Of a stretch of DNA of 64,000 nt, positions 33,806 to 44,873 are shown in pieces (positions within the stretch are counted from its first letter, which is position 1; every line of letters starts with the position of its first letter). The translations under genes and the position numbers were made by a program. The DNA comes from Eragrostis nindensis (lineage: Eukaryota; Streptophyta; Magnoliopsida; Poales; Poaceae): NCBI GenBank assembly GCA_012490785.1, contig JAAXCT010001904.1, forward strand, positions 50,603 to 114,602, in the 5' to 3' direction. Below the pieces are notes generated by a model. That model was not told the DNA's origin. It ran no database searches and saw only the letters and a program-made list of their open reading frames with translations.

Positions 33806-35193
33806 AATGTAGCATTTGCATGTAAAACTTGTGCCTCGTTTTGGATGAACTTTAATTTGTGCTCCGACTGATACACGCACACATATTTGAACGAATGTTG
33901 TTGTTTTGGATAAAGCTCCAACGAAAACTTATTCTGGGGCACACATTGGCTCCAGTTTTGAGCGCAACTACAAATGTGCGAACAAGACAAGGAGACAATG
34001 AAGAAGGCGGTTGTAATCTCCTTGTGAGGCTAAGGCCGGGATTGCCTTTTCCATTATCTAAAAAGAGAATGATTGGTCTTTAGTAATAAACGTCTTCATC
34101 AAACTCTATTTGTTCGTTAAGTCCTCATTTCGATTTATTTTGAGAGTGTGATCGCAGACGGTTGTGTTGTAAACCTCCTAATGTCGGGCGTAGCCTCTTT
34201 TGAAGTCAAGGCTGAGCACTCTTTCCCATCCAGAAGATCCCAAATCAAAAACCAACAATCAAATAAAAAGGATCTCAAATTGGTTCCGAAATCATGACAT
34301 TGAAAAAAATTACAATTTTAGGTACATATATTTTCTGACGGACTAAAATTTATGTTTCCGGCCTTTGCAAATCAAATCTCTTATATATCCTTGGGGTGGT
34401 ACGCTGCAACAATGCTACATCCAAGCATTCGCCCTAAAATTCGACGGAAAATTGTGGAGATTCAGGAAAGTGAAAAGAGGTGGGAGTGCTATGATGTGGT
34501 ACACTATGATTGGTGGGGCATGATATATTTGACTGCCAATCTTAAAATATATATTTCTTGTAAACAGCGCACCAATTTTGAAAACCGTTTGAATTATGAT
34601 AATTTTTTTTACCAAAGTTTAAACTATGGTATATGGTTTATAACTAACGCAACTAAATGAGACTTGATACACTGTTTGAACAATTCGAATGCACATTTCC
34701 ATAACACATGTTGAATTAGTTTTACTAAGTTTTGATATAGATTTTAATTAACTATATCGAATAAAACATTTCAAAATGTACCCTTTTAGTAATTTAAATG
34801 CACTTTTCTACACGTGTTATGAAATGTTGAACGTAAGAAAATTGATAAGAGAAAACTTACCCATATCCACAGGCCGCGACCTCTGGGTACAATGATGAAA
34901 GCGATAGAATCGGCTGACTGGTTGATGGAGTGAATGAGCTTAATGCACGCACTGTTGGTGGGTTTGACTGGTAAATAGCACTGGGGGTTCGTCGGGTGCC
35001 GATGGAAGCAAACGACACGCGTGTGTGTTTGGTGAGAAAGTGACCGTTGGATCATTTGCAAAGAGAACAAGTTACTACTAATAAATATTATAACCCGTGT
35101 GCGGCAGATGAATGAATCGAAAGTTGGCCACCTACTACGTGAGTAGTCACCAAATCGATCAGTTACCAAAGCTGAGGCCGGCGATCATTCGTC
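33806..35193. other. Intergenic; no gene seen
   Basis: AT-rich spacer between the RADIALIS-like gene and the first dioxygenase gene. The open frames are short and show no domain. Confidence 0.55.
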
Positions 35194-36388
35194 ATGGATG
35201 TTGCCGTCGCCGGCGCCGGAGCGAAGCCGCGGAGCCTTGGCAGCTCTCTGCCGGTGCCCAACGTGCAGGACCTCGCCGCGCGCCCAGCCGGTGACCTGAC
35301 GCCGCAAGTCCTCCACCGCTACCTGCGCGACGCCCCAGTTCGTGTCAACGTCGAGGATGATGCAACTCGTTCGGTGCCCGCCGTGGATCTCGGCAGGCTG
35401 CTCCTCGAGGAGCACGCCGACGAGGAGGCCGCCAATCTCAAGTCGGCCTGCGAGGATTGGGGCTTCTTCCAGGTGGTGAACCACGGGGTGCCCGACGAGG
35501 TCGTGGAAGACGTGAAGGAGAAGCTCAAGGTGTTCTTCCACCTCCCGCTGGCGGAGAAGCAGGCGTACGCGCAGGAGCCGGGCGGGGGTGGAAGGGTACG
35601 GCCAGGTGTTCGTGGTGTCCGAGGAGCAGAAGCTGGACTGGTCCGACATGTACTTCCTCTTCACGCAGCCGCCCGAGTACCGGGACCTCAAGCTCTGGCC
35701 TTCTTCTCAGCCCCCCAACTTCAGGTAATTAATACCATCGATATAATAGGTTATCAAGTGATCAGTCCCAAAATTAAGCATGCATCGATCGTAATTCATC
35801 ACGATCCAGGGACTCGTTGGTGCGCTACTCTGTGGAGGTGCAGAGGGTGGCCACCGAGCTGCTGCGGATCATGGCCAAGAACCTGGGCGTGGTGGACGCC
35901 GAGAAGCTGACCCGGATCGCCGGGGCGCAGAGCATGAGGATGAACTACTACCCGGCGTGCCCGCAGGCGCACGACAAGGTGCTGGGCCTGTCGCCGCACT
36001 CGGACGCCGTGGGCCTGACGCTGCTGCTGCAGGTCAGCCCGTGAGCGGCCTGCAGATCAGGCACGAGGGCGAATGGATCCCCGTGGCGCCGCTGCCGGGA
36101 GCTCTGATCGCCAACGTCGGCGACGTCATCGAGGTGCTCACCAACGGCAGGTACAGGAGCGTCGAGCACCGGGCGGTGGTCAACGCGACCCACGAGCGGC
36201 TGTCCATCGCCGCGTTCCACCAGGCCAGGTTCGGAGCCACGTACGGGCCGCTGGAGGAGGTCGTCGCCGGATCATCAGGCGGCGAGGCGCGCTACAGAAC
36301 CGTAACAGTGGAGGACTATCTCAAGCTCGTCTTCTCCAGCAAGCTCGATGGCAAGAACATCATGGACGCCATGAAGATCAATCCTTGA
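35194..36388 (+). pseudogene. 2-oxoglutarate/Fe(II) dioxygenase (SRG1-like), two frameshifts
   Basis: Soluble plant DOXC-type oxygenase gene; the substrate is unknown. Exons 35194-35724 and 35810-36388 (GT-AG); about 369 residues if both frameshifts are discounted, which is normal for the family. The N-terminal part runs from SLPVPNVQDLAARPAGDLTP to WGFFQVVNHGVP. The catalytic part has the Fe ligands in LSPHSDAVGLTLLL (His and Asp) and EHRAVVNATHERLS (His), and the 2OG-binding Arg-x-Ser in RLSIAAF. Frameshift 1: one extra G in a five-G run (35584-35588). Frameshift 2: one base missing at about 36040, causing an immediate TGA after QVSP. Both are one-base changes beside homopolymers, so assembly error is as likely as decay. 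Tandem paralogue of 36865-37958. Confidence 0.8.
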
Positions 36389-36810
36389 TCATATTGATCG
36401 ATCCTGCCTCTCTTGATGATTTCGTACTATCACATTACTTAATTGCCGACCGATATGACGTCGACGTTCAATACAATCTTGTGCTTCTCTACAATTGATA
36501 TAATGTGCTCTGTACTATTGGCCCTGTTGGACCCTGTTCCGCCAGTATGCTTAATAAATACTTTCGGCTTGCAGGCGCAGGCCACAAAGTAATTAACTCT
36601 CGCTTCAGCAACACTCAATTTGTCCTAGAGAAGGGGGACGGAGAAGAAAGAAACAAAATTTTTGTTTGACACTTTAGTGGCCGGCCGTTACCGAAATCGT
36701 GAGAAAACATACATGCCGGCCTGCCTACCTACGCATGATCGATGCCATTTGTACAATCGTTAGCACTGCCTGGTGGTTTAAAAAGTCAGTGTGTGGCAGG
36801 TGAAGCATCA

Positions 36811-36823
36811 TATATATTTATAG
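36811..36823 (+). promoter_or_regulatory. TATA-like box of the second dioxygenase gene
   Basis: TATATATTTATAG lies about 42-54 bases before the start codon at 36865, implying a very short leader. Confidence 0.5.
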
Positions 36824-36864
36824 AGAGAAATGCCGTACGTAGAGCGAGTTGGGATTAGGCAGCC

Positions 36865-37958
36865 ATGGATGTCGCAGCAGCAGCGGCGACGCCGCCGCGG
36901 AACCTGGGTGGGTCGCTGCCTGTCCCCAACGTGCAGGAGCTCGCCGCGCGCCCGGCCGGTGACCTGACGCCGCCCGTCCTCGATCGCTACCTGCGCGACG
37001 CCGACGGCCCGGTGCTCAACGGTGACGATGATGCGATTTCTTCGGTGCCCGTCGTGGATCTCGGGCGGCTGCACGACGAGGAGGAGGCCGCCAGCTGAGG
37101 TCCGCCTGCGAGGACTGGGGCTTCTTCCAGGTCGTCAACCACGGGGTACCTGCCGAGTTCATCGATGATGTGAAGGAGAACATCAAGGGGTTCTTCCAGC
37201 TCCCGCTGGCGGAGAAGCAGGCGTTCGCGCAGGAGCCCGGCGGCATCCAAGGGTACGGCCAGGCGTTCGTGGTGTCGGAGGAGCAGAAGCTGGACTGGTC
37301 AGACATGTTCTTCCTGGCCACGCAGCCGCCCGAGTACCGCGACCTCAAGCTCTGGCCTTCCTCCCAGCCTCCAACCTTCAGGGATTCGTTGGAGCGCTAC
37401 TCTGCGGAGGTGCAGAGAGTGGCCACGGATCTGCTGCGCGCCATGGCCAAGAACCTGGGCGTGCCGGACGCCGACAAGCTGACCAGGATCGCCGCGTCGC
37501 AGAGCATGCGGATGAACTACTACCCGCCCTGCCCGCAGGCGCACGAAAGGGTGCTGGGCCTGTCGCCGCATTCCGACGCCGTGGGCCTAACGCTGCTGCT
37601 GCCGGTGAGCCCGGTGGCCGGCCTGCAGATCAGGCGGAGCGGCGCCTGGATCCCCGTGGCGCCGCTGCCGGGCGCCCTGGTCGCCAACGTCGGCGACGTC
37701 ATCGAGGTGGTCACCAACGGCAAGTACAGGAGCATCGAGCACCGGGCGGTGGTGAACGCGACCCACGAGCGGCTGTCCATCGCCGCGTTCCACACGCTCA
37801 GGTTCGGCGCCGCGTTCGGGCCGCTGGACGAGATCGTCGTCGGATCAGGCGGCGGCCAGCCGCGTTACAGGACGGTCAGCGTCGAGGACTACGTCAAGCT
37901 CGTGCTCTCCACCAAGCTTGACGGCAAGAACATCATCGACGCCATGAAGATTAATTAA
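36865..37958 (+). pseudogene. 2-oxoglutarate/Fe(II) dioxygenase (SRG1-like), intronless, one frameshift
   Basis: Tandem paralogue of the upstream gene, same orientation, 476 bases apart. Starts MDVAAAAATPP and shares SLPVPNVQELAARPAGDLTP. The frame breaks once, at about 37095, where one C is missing (EEAAS then TGA). Downstream it is intact to the stop at 37958, and about 364 residues would result without the break. Fe ligands lie in LSPHSDAVGLTLLL and EHRAVVNATHERLS, with RLS as the 2OG site. There is no intron: TTCAGGGATTCGTTGG is continuous exactly where the upstream copy has its intron (35725-35809). The single homopolymer-adjacent indel may be a sequencing error, in which case the gene is functional. 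Confidence 0.82.
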
Positions 37959-38076
37959 CCCTTGATGATCGATCGATCGATACTTTCAGTGCTCGACCTG
38001 GTAACATTAATTGGCAGTGTTCAGAGAGTGATAGCACGAAACGAAATGGCTCTGTATTGAGTGGAGCTTGTCACAG

Positions 38077-38541
38077 CTCCTACAACTTTGTGTTAGAAAC
38101 TTAGAATTTGATGTTATGCTTCCAGGGGTTCCAAAGAAATTGTACTAAGTGTTGATCCGAAAATCACACACAAACGGCCTGGGAGATCTGCTTAACTCCA
38201 GTGCAGGACCAAGCCTCGTACGCCATGAGAATCCCGAAGCGTGCCAGTCAGTTTTTCCTGAAAACTAACAAAAAGATAAAAAGGTCAAATTCACTTGGTC
38301 ACCGGCCTGTCCTCCTACAACTTTGTGTTAGAAACTTAGAATTTGATGTTATGCTTCCAGGGGTTCCAAAGAAATTGTACTAAGTGTTGATCCGAAAATC
38401 ACACACAAACGGCCTGGGAGATCTGCTTAACTCCAGTGCAGGACCAAGCCTCGTACGCCGTGAGAATCCCGAAGCGTGCCAGTCAGTTTTTCCTGAAAAC
38501 TAACAAAAAGATAAAAAGGTCAAATTCACTTGGTCACCGGC
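38077..38541. repeat. Recent tandem duplication, 235 bases twice
   Basis: Copy 1 (38077-38311) and copy 2 (38312 to about 38541) are nearly identical; one visible difference is CCATGAG against CCGTGAG. It ends where the outer retrotransposon LTR begins. I recognise no gene or element in the unit. Confidence 0.85.
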
Positions 38542-38557
38542 CCGAGAAACAGGCCGA

Positions 38558-39753
38558 TGTATAGCCGACAATTGAATGTCGCGGAAACAATCGACGAATA
38601 TGAGTAAAGACAAACGGAACAATCGGCTGTTACTATCGGCTATACCCTATTGGCTTCCTATCATCGGCTGTTGATCAGTAGAGGAACGGATCTAACAACT
38701 CACAGTGAACTATCGGCTAGATTTAGATAATTAAATGAATACTTCGTAACCAGCCAAACAGTGCAATAAAGAGCATAAAGGTTTTTTAAAAGGAAAGATC
38801 TGTGTGATAACTAATCGGCTAAACACTCCGATCAAACTCCGGATCGACCTAACGGCTAACCACGTCACGGAACCACTCCAGCAAAACCCGTAGGATCGGA
38901 CCTAACCGAGACAGCAGTAAAGTTTTGTTAAAGCAATTAAGTGGAAGATCATCCAATAAGCAAATCCAAAGTGATTGTGGTAACTAATCGGCTAAACGTC
39001 CCGATCGAACCCTAGATCGATCAATTTATCGGCCAGACACGTCACAGAACTATTCCAATAAAACCGGTAGGATCGGACTTAACCGAGACAGCAATAAGGT
39101 TCTATCGGAAATAATTAGGTGGAAGACTAACTGATAAATCGATCTAAGATGACTCGAATATATTTAACCTATCTGTACTACGTTCATCAGACAAACGTCG
39201 CGTAGGATCGGACTTAACCGAGACAGCAATAACGACGCCGATCTTGCTTAACAGTTCTAGATAGATCTCATATACCGGATAACTGATAATTAAACCAACA
39301 CCACTAGCAGATTCGATCAACTCAATGCAGTGAGGTAATTCGATCAAAGCATGAGACGAGAAGGTTACTAGATAGTCGAGATAATTACCGTGGGGTGACG
39401 AATTCCCTGCCCTAGCGGAGATCGTGCCGATGCAGCCCGCTCGAACAAGAAACCCGTCGAGAAAAACAGGTTGGCGATGCGCCGAGAGTTGTATTGAATT
39501 GTGTATTATTCTGATTACAAGCACCTGGGTTTATATTTATACACCCGAGGCAACCGACTTTGAAACAAACACGACTTCCCCTAACTTTCGTTACAAGAAA
39601 ATATTTTATTCCTATCTTAACTAATTCTCTGATCGTAACAATCAAAATCTTCCGATTGTGTTCCGGTCAACGCGGCGTCTTCTCTAGACACAATCTTCTC
39701 TTGCCTTATCTTCTCGCCACGGGTCAAAGGACTTCCAAAATCCGGTGTCAACA
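38558..39753 (-). repeat. 3' LTR of the outer element
   Basis: On the minus strand the LTR starts TGTTGACACCGG (39753 downward), directly after a polypurine tract. The left edge, a TG at 38558, is a guess from the terminal dinucleotide; the partner LTR is outside the window, so length and target duplication cannot be checked. The sequence is rich in TCGGCTA-like words. Confidence 0.6.
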
Positions 39754-39770
39754 CATGCCCCCCAAGTTCG
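39754..39770 (-). other. Polypurine tract of the outer element
   Basis: On the minus strand the sequence reads GAACTTGGGGGGCATG immediately before the LTR start TGTTGACA, in the right position to prime plus-strand DNA synthesis. Confidence 0.6.
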
Positions 39771-39848
39771 GAGTACAAAAATCTTTGTGCGCCGAATTTG
39801 TCTCCTAGTGCCTCGTGCACATTTATAGCAAGCACCACTTACGACCCT

Positions 39849-39856
39849 CATAAATA
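39849..39856 (+). promoter_or_regulatory. TATA-like box of the antisense gene
   Basis: CATAAATA lies about 110 bases before ATG 39959, on the strand opposite the element's own genes. Promoter function is inferred from position. Confidence 0.4.
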
Positions 39857-39958
39857 CGGAACCGACCCTTCATCTTCTTCCTCCTCCACTCTTTTCTCAA
39901 AGAAGCCACTCTTCATCGGTTCTCTCTCTTCCGCGCCGTCGCTGTCACCGACCAAGAA

Positions 39959-42900
39959 ATGGCGCGTCAATCTTCTTCCGATTCCGATGCCGAGGCTCGT
40001 ACGAGACGCCCGTCGGTGCTCACCGCATCCATCCCTGAGGTAATCCATCGCCTTCAAATCTGATTTATTTTTTTTCAACCCTAGGTTTAACTGTTTCCGC
40101 CATTAGTTCCTCACTATTTTCATTCCCCTTTTCTTTCTCGCATTATTTCCAGAACCTTAGGGCGCAGCTCGTGATCCCCTCCTCTGCTTCGAGATTCTAT
40201 TTCTTAGGGCCGATGGGCGATGAGGACCCCACTCACTTTATTAGATCTGAAACTTTTAGGATCCCTTTCAAAAACACCTTGCTCAACCCTTCTCACTGGA
40301 GCACTAGTTTCAGATCTTGGCCGAGCACCCTTCCTGGTTGGAAAAACTGGTATTGCCGAGTTCGTCAGGCCAAGCTCGCTCACTGGACTGCTTTAGGCAT
40401 AGATCATTGCATCAATTTGTCTATCGCTGAAACAACCAGAAACGACCCCTTGCTGATTTCTTCATCTTATTTCTGGTCTGATGCCCTCAACGCATATACA
40501 TTTGGTCATGGTCCTATGTCCCCTTCACTTATGGATGTAACCATGCTCACAGATCTTGATGTAGCCACTTCCTTCGCTCCTGACAATTTGCAAGTCAAAC
40601 TGACTCATGGTTTCCAAACCAAAGGCATTGGGGGCTGGAAGGGCTTTATTACCAACTATAGCCACACCTCAGGACCAGTCCCGACGACAGCACGGCGCTC
40701 TCGCCAGGACTCGGGGGCTACTGTCGGATACCTATTTTCTAGGTACCCTATACGGTATACACGCGGAATAACGAGGTACGGGAGCCGCCCGAGACCCAAA
40801 GGCCTTGTATGTAACTGAGAGATGGAAAGCTGGGCCCCTGGAGTGGCCCAGTCGGGCGGAAGGCTCAACGACGGCCTTTGGCCCACAGAGCCTCCGTTCC
40901 TCGCGGCCTGTTAAGGGACCGGGCGCACGTGGCTGCACGAGCGCAGCCCCCCACCCTGGACCACGATTGGTCCAGCGCTAAAGGAGCCCGCCTTGGACGT
41001 GGCAACGAACCCGACTCCCCGCGGCAGGAGTCGGGCGCCGCGGAGTCGAGCGACGTCTCCGACCGGGCTCCGGCCAGCCGCCGTCCGCCGTCCATTTACC
41101 CCGGCGGTGGTCGGGATCGGTGGAGGGACACGACCCGAAGCGAACCCGACCACCGCGGCCGGGAAGCAATCTCGGCAGCGGCATGGAAGCAGTGGTCAAA
41201 CCCAAGTGTACGGCCAGCCAGATTCGGATAAGAAGACGCTCCATATCCACTCCTGGACGGTGCGAAGGTACACTATGCCGACGTACGGCCGCGTGGGGGC
41301 GTCGCATCCGGATCAGGCGTGGAACGGGAATGCATGCCCCAGTACGCTACACAGTAGCAACAGCGCGCGAAATGACCGTCGCCCAACTCCACAGGCATCA
41401 ACAGCATACCAACAGCGATCAACAGTGCGGATCAGGGAATGGGAGCTCCACAGCGCCCAGACAAGACCCGGATGACATCATCACACCACCTGGCGCGGAG
41501 ATTGCGGCGGAAGACACCGGAGCCAGCAAGGACGGCCCGACTCCGCCTCCGTCGCCCTCTCACTTATCTTCCTTTTCTTTTCTTTTTCTTCTTTCCTCCA
41601 TCTGTACCGTTCTTCCTTGATGTATAAAAGGGAGAATTGGGCCCAGGAGGGGGAGAGAGCTCTTTTCGGCTAAGAGAGTTCTTTTGGGCTGACACAACAG
41701 CTCATTTCTCACACGAGCGAACACACTCACGCACAACGCAGAGACAGAGACTTGGGAGCGAATCCCTCTCTCGCCACGGCTTGTAACCCCTACTACGAGC
41801 AACACGAGTGAACCCTCAAACTGGACGTAGGGCTTCTTTTGCCTGAACCAGTATAACCCACTGTGTCAAACGCAATCCATCTGATCGCCGTCGAACCGCG
41901 CACAAATCTACTCGTCGGCCGGTTACCAAACACCGACACAACCTGTAGAGAATTTTGGTGGCCCTTGGTGGTTTATTCACCTCTGGCTCGTCCTATACTC
42001 CTCAAAGGCTGCTATTCTTCCTCCCTTCGATAATAGAACATTTCCTAATGTTCAGCCAGAGTCAGAGGAACACACTCGACGCCGATGCCTTTCTTTCGGC
42101 GAAGCAGTAGCCGTTGTTCCTGGAGAAAGATCATCGCCTAAATCACTACGCCTTTGGTTTAGGCTTTTCTATTACGGCTTCCGCCCCAAAGCGACCATCT
42201 GGTTCCCATACCAAAATATGATGGAATTTGATACTCCATCCTCTTTCCGTCCTGACAACCCCTTGCAAGATGAAGAATCACAAGCTCAATTCCTTGCATA
42301 CATCAAACCTTGCATCCTTCCAACTCAGATTCATTCAGGCCGCAAAAAAGACCTTCTTATGAGCTGGTATCACCCTTCTGTCTGCGCCAGACAGCTCGGC
42401 TTAGGTCAACTTCCCATCGGCCTATTTTTTATCGGCAAACTGAAGATCAGAGCCCCCATCGCCAATAGGACAGATTACTTGAGACTGTCTCGCCTAGCAG
42501 ACGTCATCCCCATCGGCAACTATGCCGACATCATTCTGAAGCCCTTCAGTTCCAGCTCTTTCAACTCCTGGTGGGCAGAATGGCGACGACATCTCTTCCA
42601 CCTCAAGTGCTCTACATACTTGACTCCTCTGGATCTTCCTGCCGATGAAGAGGTAATAATCTCAAGTATTTCATATGCATCCATTATATGATCCTGCAAT
42701 AATCACGCTAATCATTTCCTCTTCTTGGTTCAGTCTGCAGATGAAGCAACTCCCGTCGGCCGCGATGGCAACCCTGTGCAATATCTCCGGGAATCGGCTA
42801 CTCCAAACATCACTCTGCCAGCGCCGAGGAAAAGAAAAGCAGCAGCAACTCCAAACAATCCCCCAGTTCCAAAGCGTACAGCTCCTCAAGCACCAAAGCG

Positions 42901-44010
42901 GCCTGCACCCGTTCCACGACAACAACCTGCACGCCAAGCTACTCGCAAGGTCCGCCAAAGTTCAATGTCGGCCTTCACATCTCCATCCGCCGATGAGCCT
43001 TCTCAGGTCTCTTTCTTAATGATGCACTTTGAATAATTCATATTTCCATTAAATAACACCCACTCTTCTTTGCAGGACCTTAATGTCAATGTTCCTCCGA
43101 ACACAAACACCCAGGCGTCGCCAGCTCGGGACCATGCCGCCATCGACTCTGAAATACCACATGCATCGGCCGAAGATACTTCTACCCCTCAGGGAGAAAG
43201 CGGACAAGATTTCAACCTTCCAACCGGTCCAGTAGGCACGCAAATCCCAACATCTCCTGACGCCGATACAGAAAAAACGGTAAAATCAAGATAGCCCTTC
43301 TTTTCTTATCATTTCATCTTGAATGCATCATCACTCTATTATCATTTCAGTTATCGGACTCTCACCCATCGGCCATCAATTTGGATTCATCGGCTTCCTC
43401 AAAGCCTTACCTTCCTGATGACGTGAAGATAACTTTGAGGGAAATTTCAGAAAGATTATCGGAGCCAACTCTTGAAGTGTTGACATCCAACATCGGTCCA
43501 GTTTTAGGCCGATTCAATGAGATCCGTGGTCTGATCCCATATGATCTCTTAGAAGCCCTGCATCCCGCTGCACACATTGATTATCATGAGCTGGAGATCA
43601 TCAAAATCCAAAGACGCATGGCAGAAAGAGCTGCTAGATCAGATCGTCTGATAGCCTTGATTAACGCTGATTCCCAGGTCCAGACTGAGCAAGCCAAGCT
43701 TGATGATCTAAGGACCAAGCCCGCAGAAATTCGAACTGAACTGGATCGGCTGAAGAAAGAGCTTGAGGATCTCCAAGCCGCAGTAAGAGCCAAAGAACAA
43801 GAGATCAAGGCTGAAGAAGACAAGCTGGCCCTTCTCCCCAATGAGATATCGACTCAAGAAAGCATATTATCATCGGCCAAAGATCTAGCACGCCAGCAAC
43901 TCTTGGTGCTTCACCCGGATATCGGCTCAATGGAACAAGATCTCAAGTTCATAAACAGCATCGAGCAGATTCGCAAAAACGCTATCGGCAAGATCCAGGA
44001 GTACCTGTAG
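39959..44010 (+). CDS. Antisense plant-mobile-domain/coiled-coil gene inside the outer element (interrupted)
   Basis: An intron-containing gene opposite to gag-pol. Exons: 39959 to about 40039; 40153-42652, interrupted at 40675-41938; about 42735-43006; 43076-43279; about 43351-44010; introns are GT-AG. The N-terminus is short and Ser/Arg-rich. The large exon resembles the plant mobile domain (aminotransferase-like PMD): WSTSFRSWPSTLPGWKNWY, then after the insertion WFIHLWLVLYSS, SPKSLRLWFRLFYYGFRPKA and WWAEWRRHLFHL. A Pro/Lys/Arg-rich linker follows (PRKRKAAATPNN). The last exon is a long coiled coil (LDRLKKELEDLQAAVRAKEQE). Antisense introns are not removable from the element's genomic RNA, which explains their retention. 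Molecular function is unknown; extra antisense ORFs are known in Tat-lineage elements. The LTR insertion breaks this copy. Confidence 0.7.
40675..41938 (+). mobile_element. 5'-truncated gypsy element: internal tail plus one LTR
   Basis: The LTR runs 40722 (TGTCGGATACC) to 41938 (CACCGACA), 1217 bases, with matching inverted ends TGTCGG and CCGACA. It is preceded by about 47 bases of another element's internal end, including a polypurine-like GACTCGGGGGCTAC. A TATAAAAG box lies at 41623-41630. No 5-base target duplication is visible: the right flank starts CAACC but the left flank does not end so. The host plant-mobile-domain frame appears to resume directly after it. Confidence 0.75.
41623..41630 (+). 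promoter_or_regulatory. TATA box in the truncated LTR
   Basis: TATAAAAG about 315 bases before the LTR end, a normal place for an LTR promoter. Confidence 0.6.
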
Positions 44011-44323
44011 GCTTAGTCTTGTAGCAAAAACTTCTTTTGAACTCTAAAGTATTTGTATAAACACTTTAAATTCAAGGGCGACGTAAAGACATCGGCCTTT
44101 TTGTCTCTTGCACGAATCTTCTGCCGCATATTCTTGCCATACTCCTTTATTTTAATGTAAGCTTCTATATGGCGTTTCACGTGAAAACAGTACACCTGAC
44201 ATAATGAACTGTACCCTTGTCTTCATACGGCGTGCACCATCTAACAGACAATCCGTACCAATCACTTTAATTGCAGCAGGTCTTTCACTGTTCCACGATC
44301 TTATCTCTTTCCGCATCTTGGCC

Positions 44324-44330
44324 TATAAAA
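44324..44330 (+). promoter_or_regulatory. TATA box of a second antisense unit
   Basis: TATAAAA on the strand opposite gag-pol, about 100 bases before a short open frame at 44427. Function is inferred. Confidence 0.4.
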
Positions 44331-44426
44331 AGACTGCCTCCCTTCATCAAGATCACAACACAATGGCCAGCAAGAAAAATCCCTACAAGACCTCATCAAT
44401 ATATCCCAAACGGCGAGATAATAACC

Positions 44427-44606
44427 ATGAGCTTCTCTTCCCTTTACACGCCTATGTTCTGGCCTCTTGCCTTCCATTTACTTCTCTCCAATCTCTTTTA
44501 TCCTGACGCTATCCCTCTTGAGCTAATCCCTGAAGACAGCGGCTCCTCTTCAGACTTCGAGGAAGAACTCATGTTCTTCGTCAGACAAGTTCCTTCTCAG
44601 GGATAA
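44427..44606 (+). CDS. Small antisense open frame in the outer element (59 residues)
   Basis: Starts MSFSSLYTPMFWPLAFHLLL, with one hydrophobic stretch, then an acidic Ser/Asp/Glu-rich tail (EDSGSSSDFEEEL). It follows a TATA box on the same strand. I do not recognise it; it may be chance. Confidence 0.3.
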   Translation: MSFSSLYTPMFWPLAFHLLLSNLFYPDAIPLELIPEDSGSSSDFEEELMFFVRQVPSQG

Positions 44607-44873
44607 CATCTTCTTCGATGTGATGGTGTCCATGCAGTTGCTCCTCTCCTCGTACGCTAGAGCAACGACCCATCCTACCCTGTGTCAGCACTTGGTTGAC
44701 ACTTGACAGCAGCCGCATGTGTATTCTTGGTGTAAGAACTTGTACTTTAATTTGGGCTTCTTTGTATTTTCTTTTTTTTTTCTTCTAGAGGCGATGTGCC
44801 TAGCCGTTGCATCGGCTTAGCAGTCATCGGCTTTCTGTAGGCGACGTGCTGTCGGCTCTTGTATACTATTTCT

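Noticed and set aside
34352..34660. 102-residue frame in AT-rich intergenic DNA
   Set aside because: No domain and AT-rich composition unlike the neighbouring genes.
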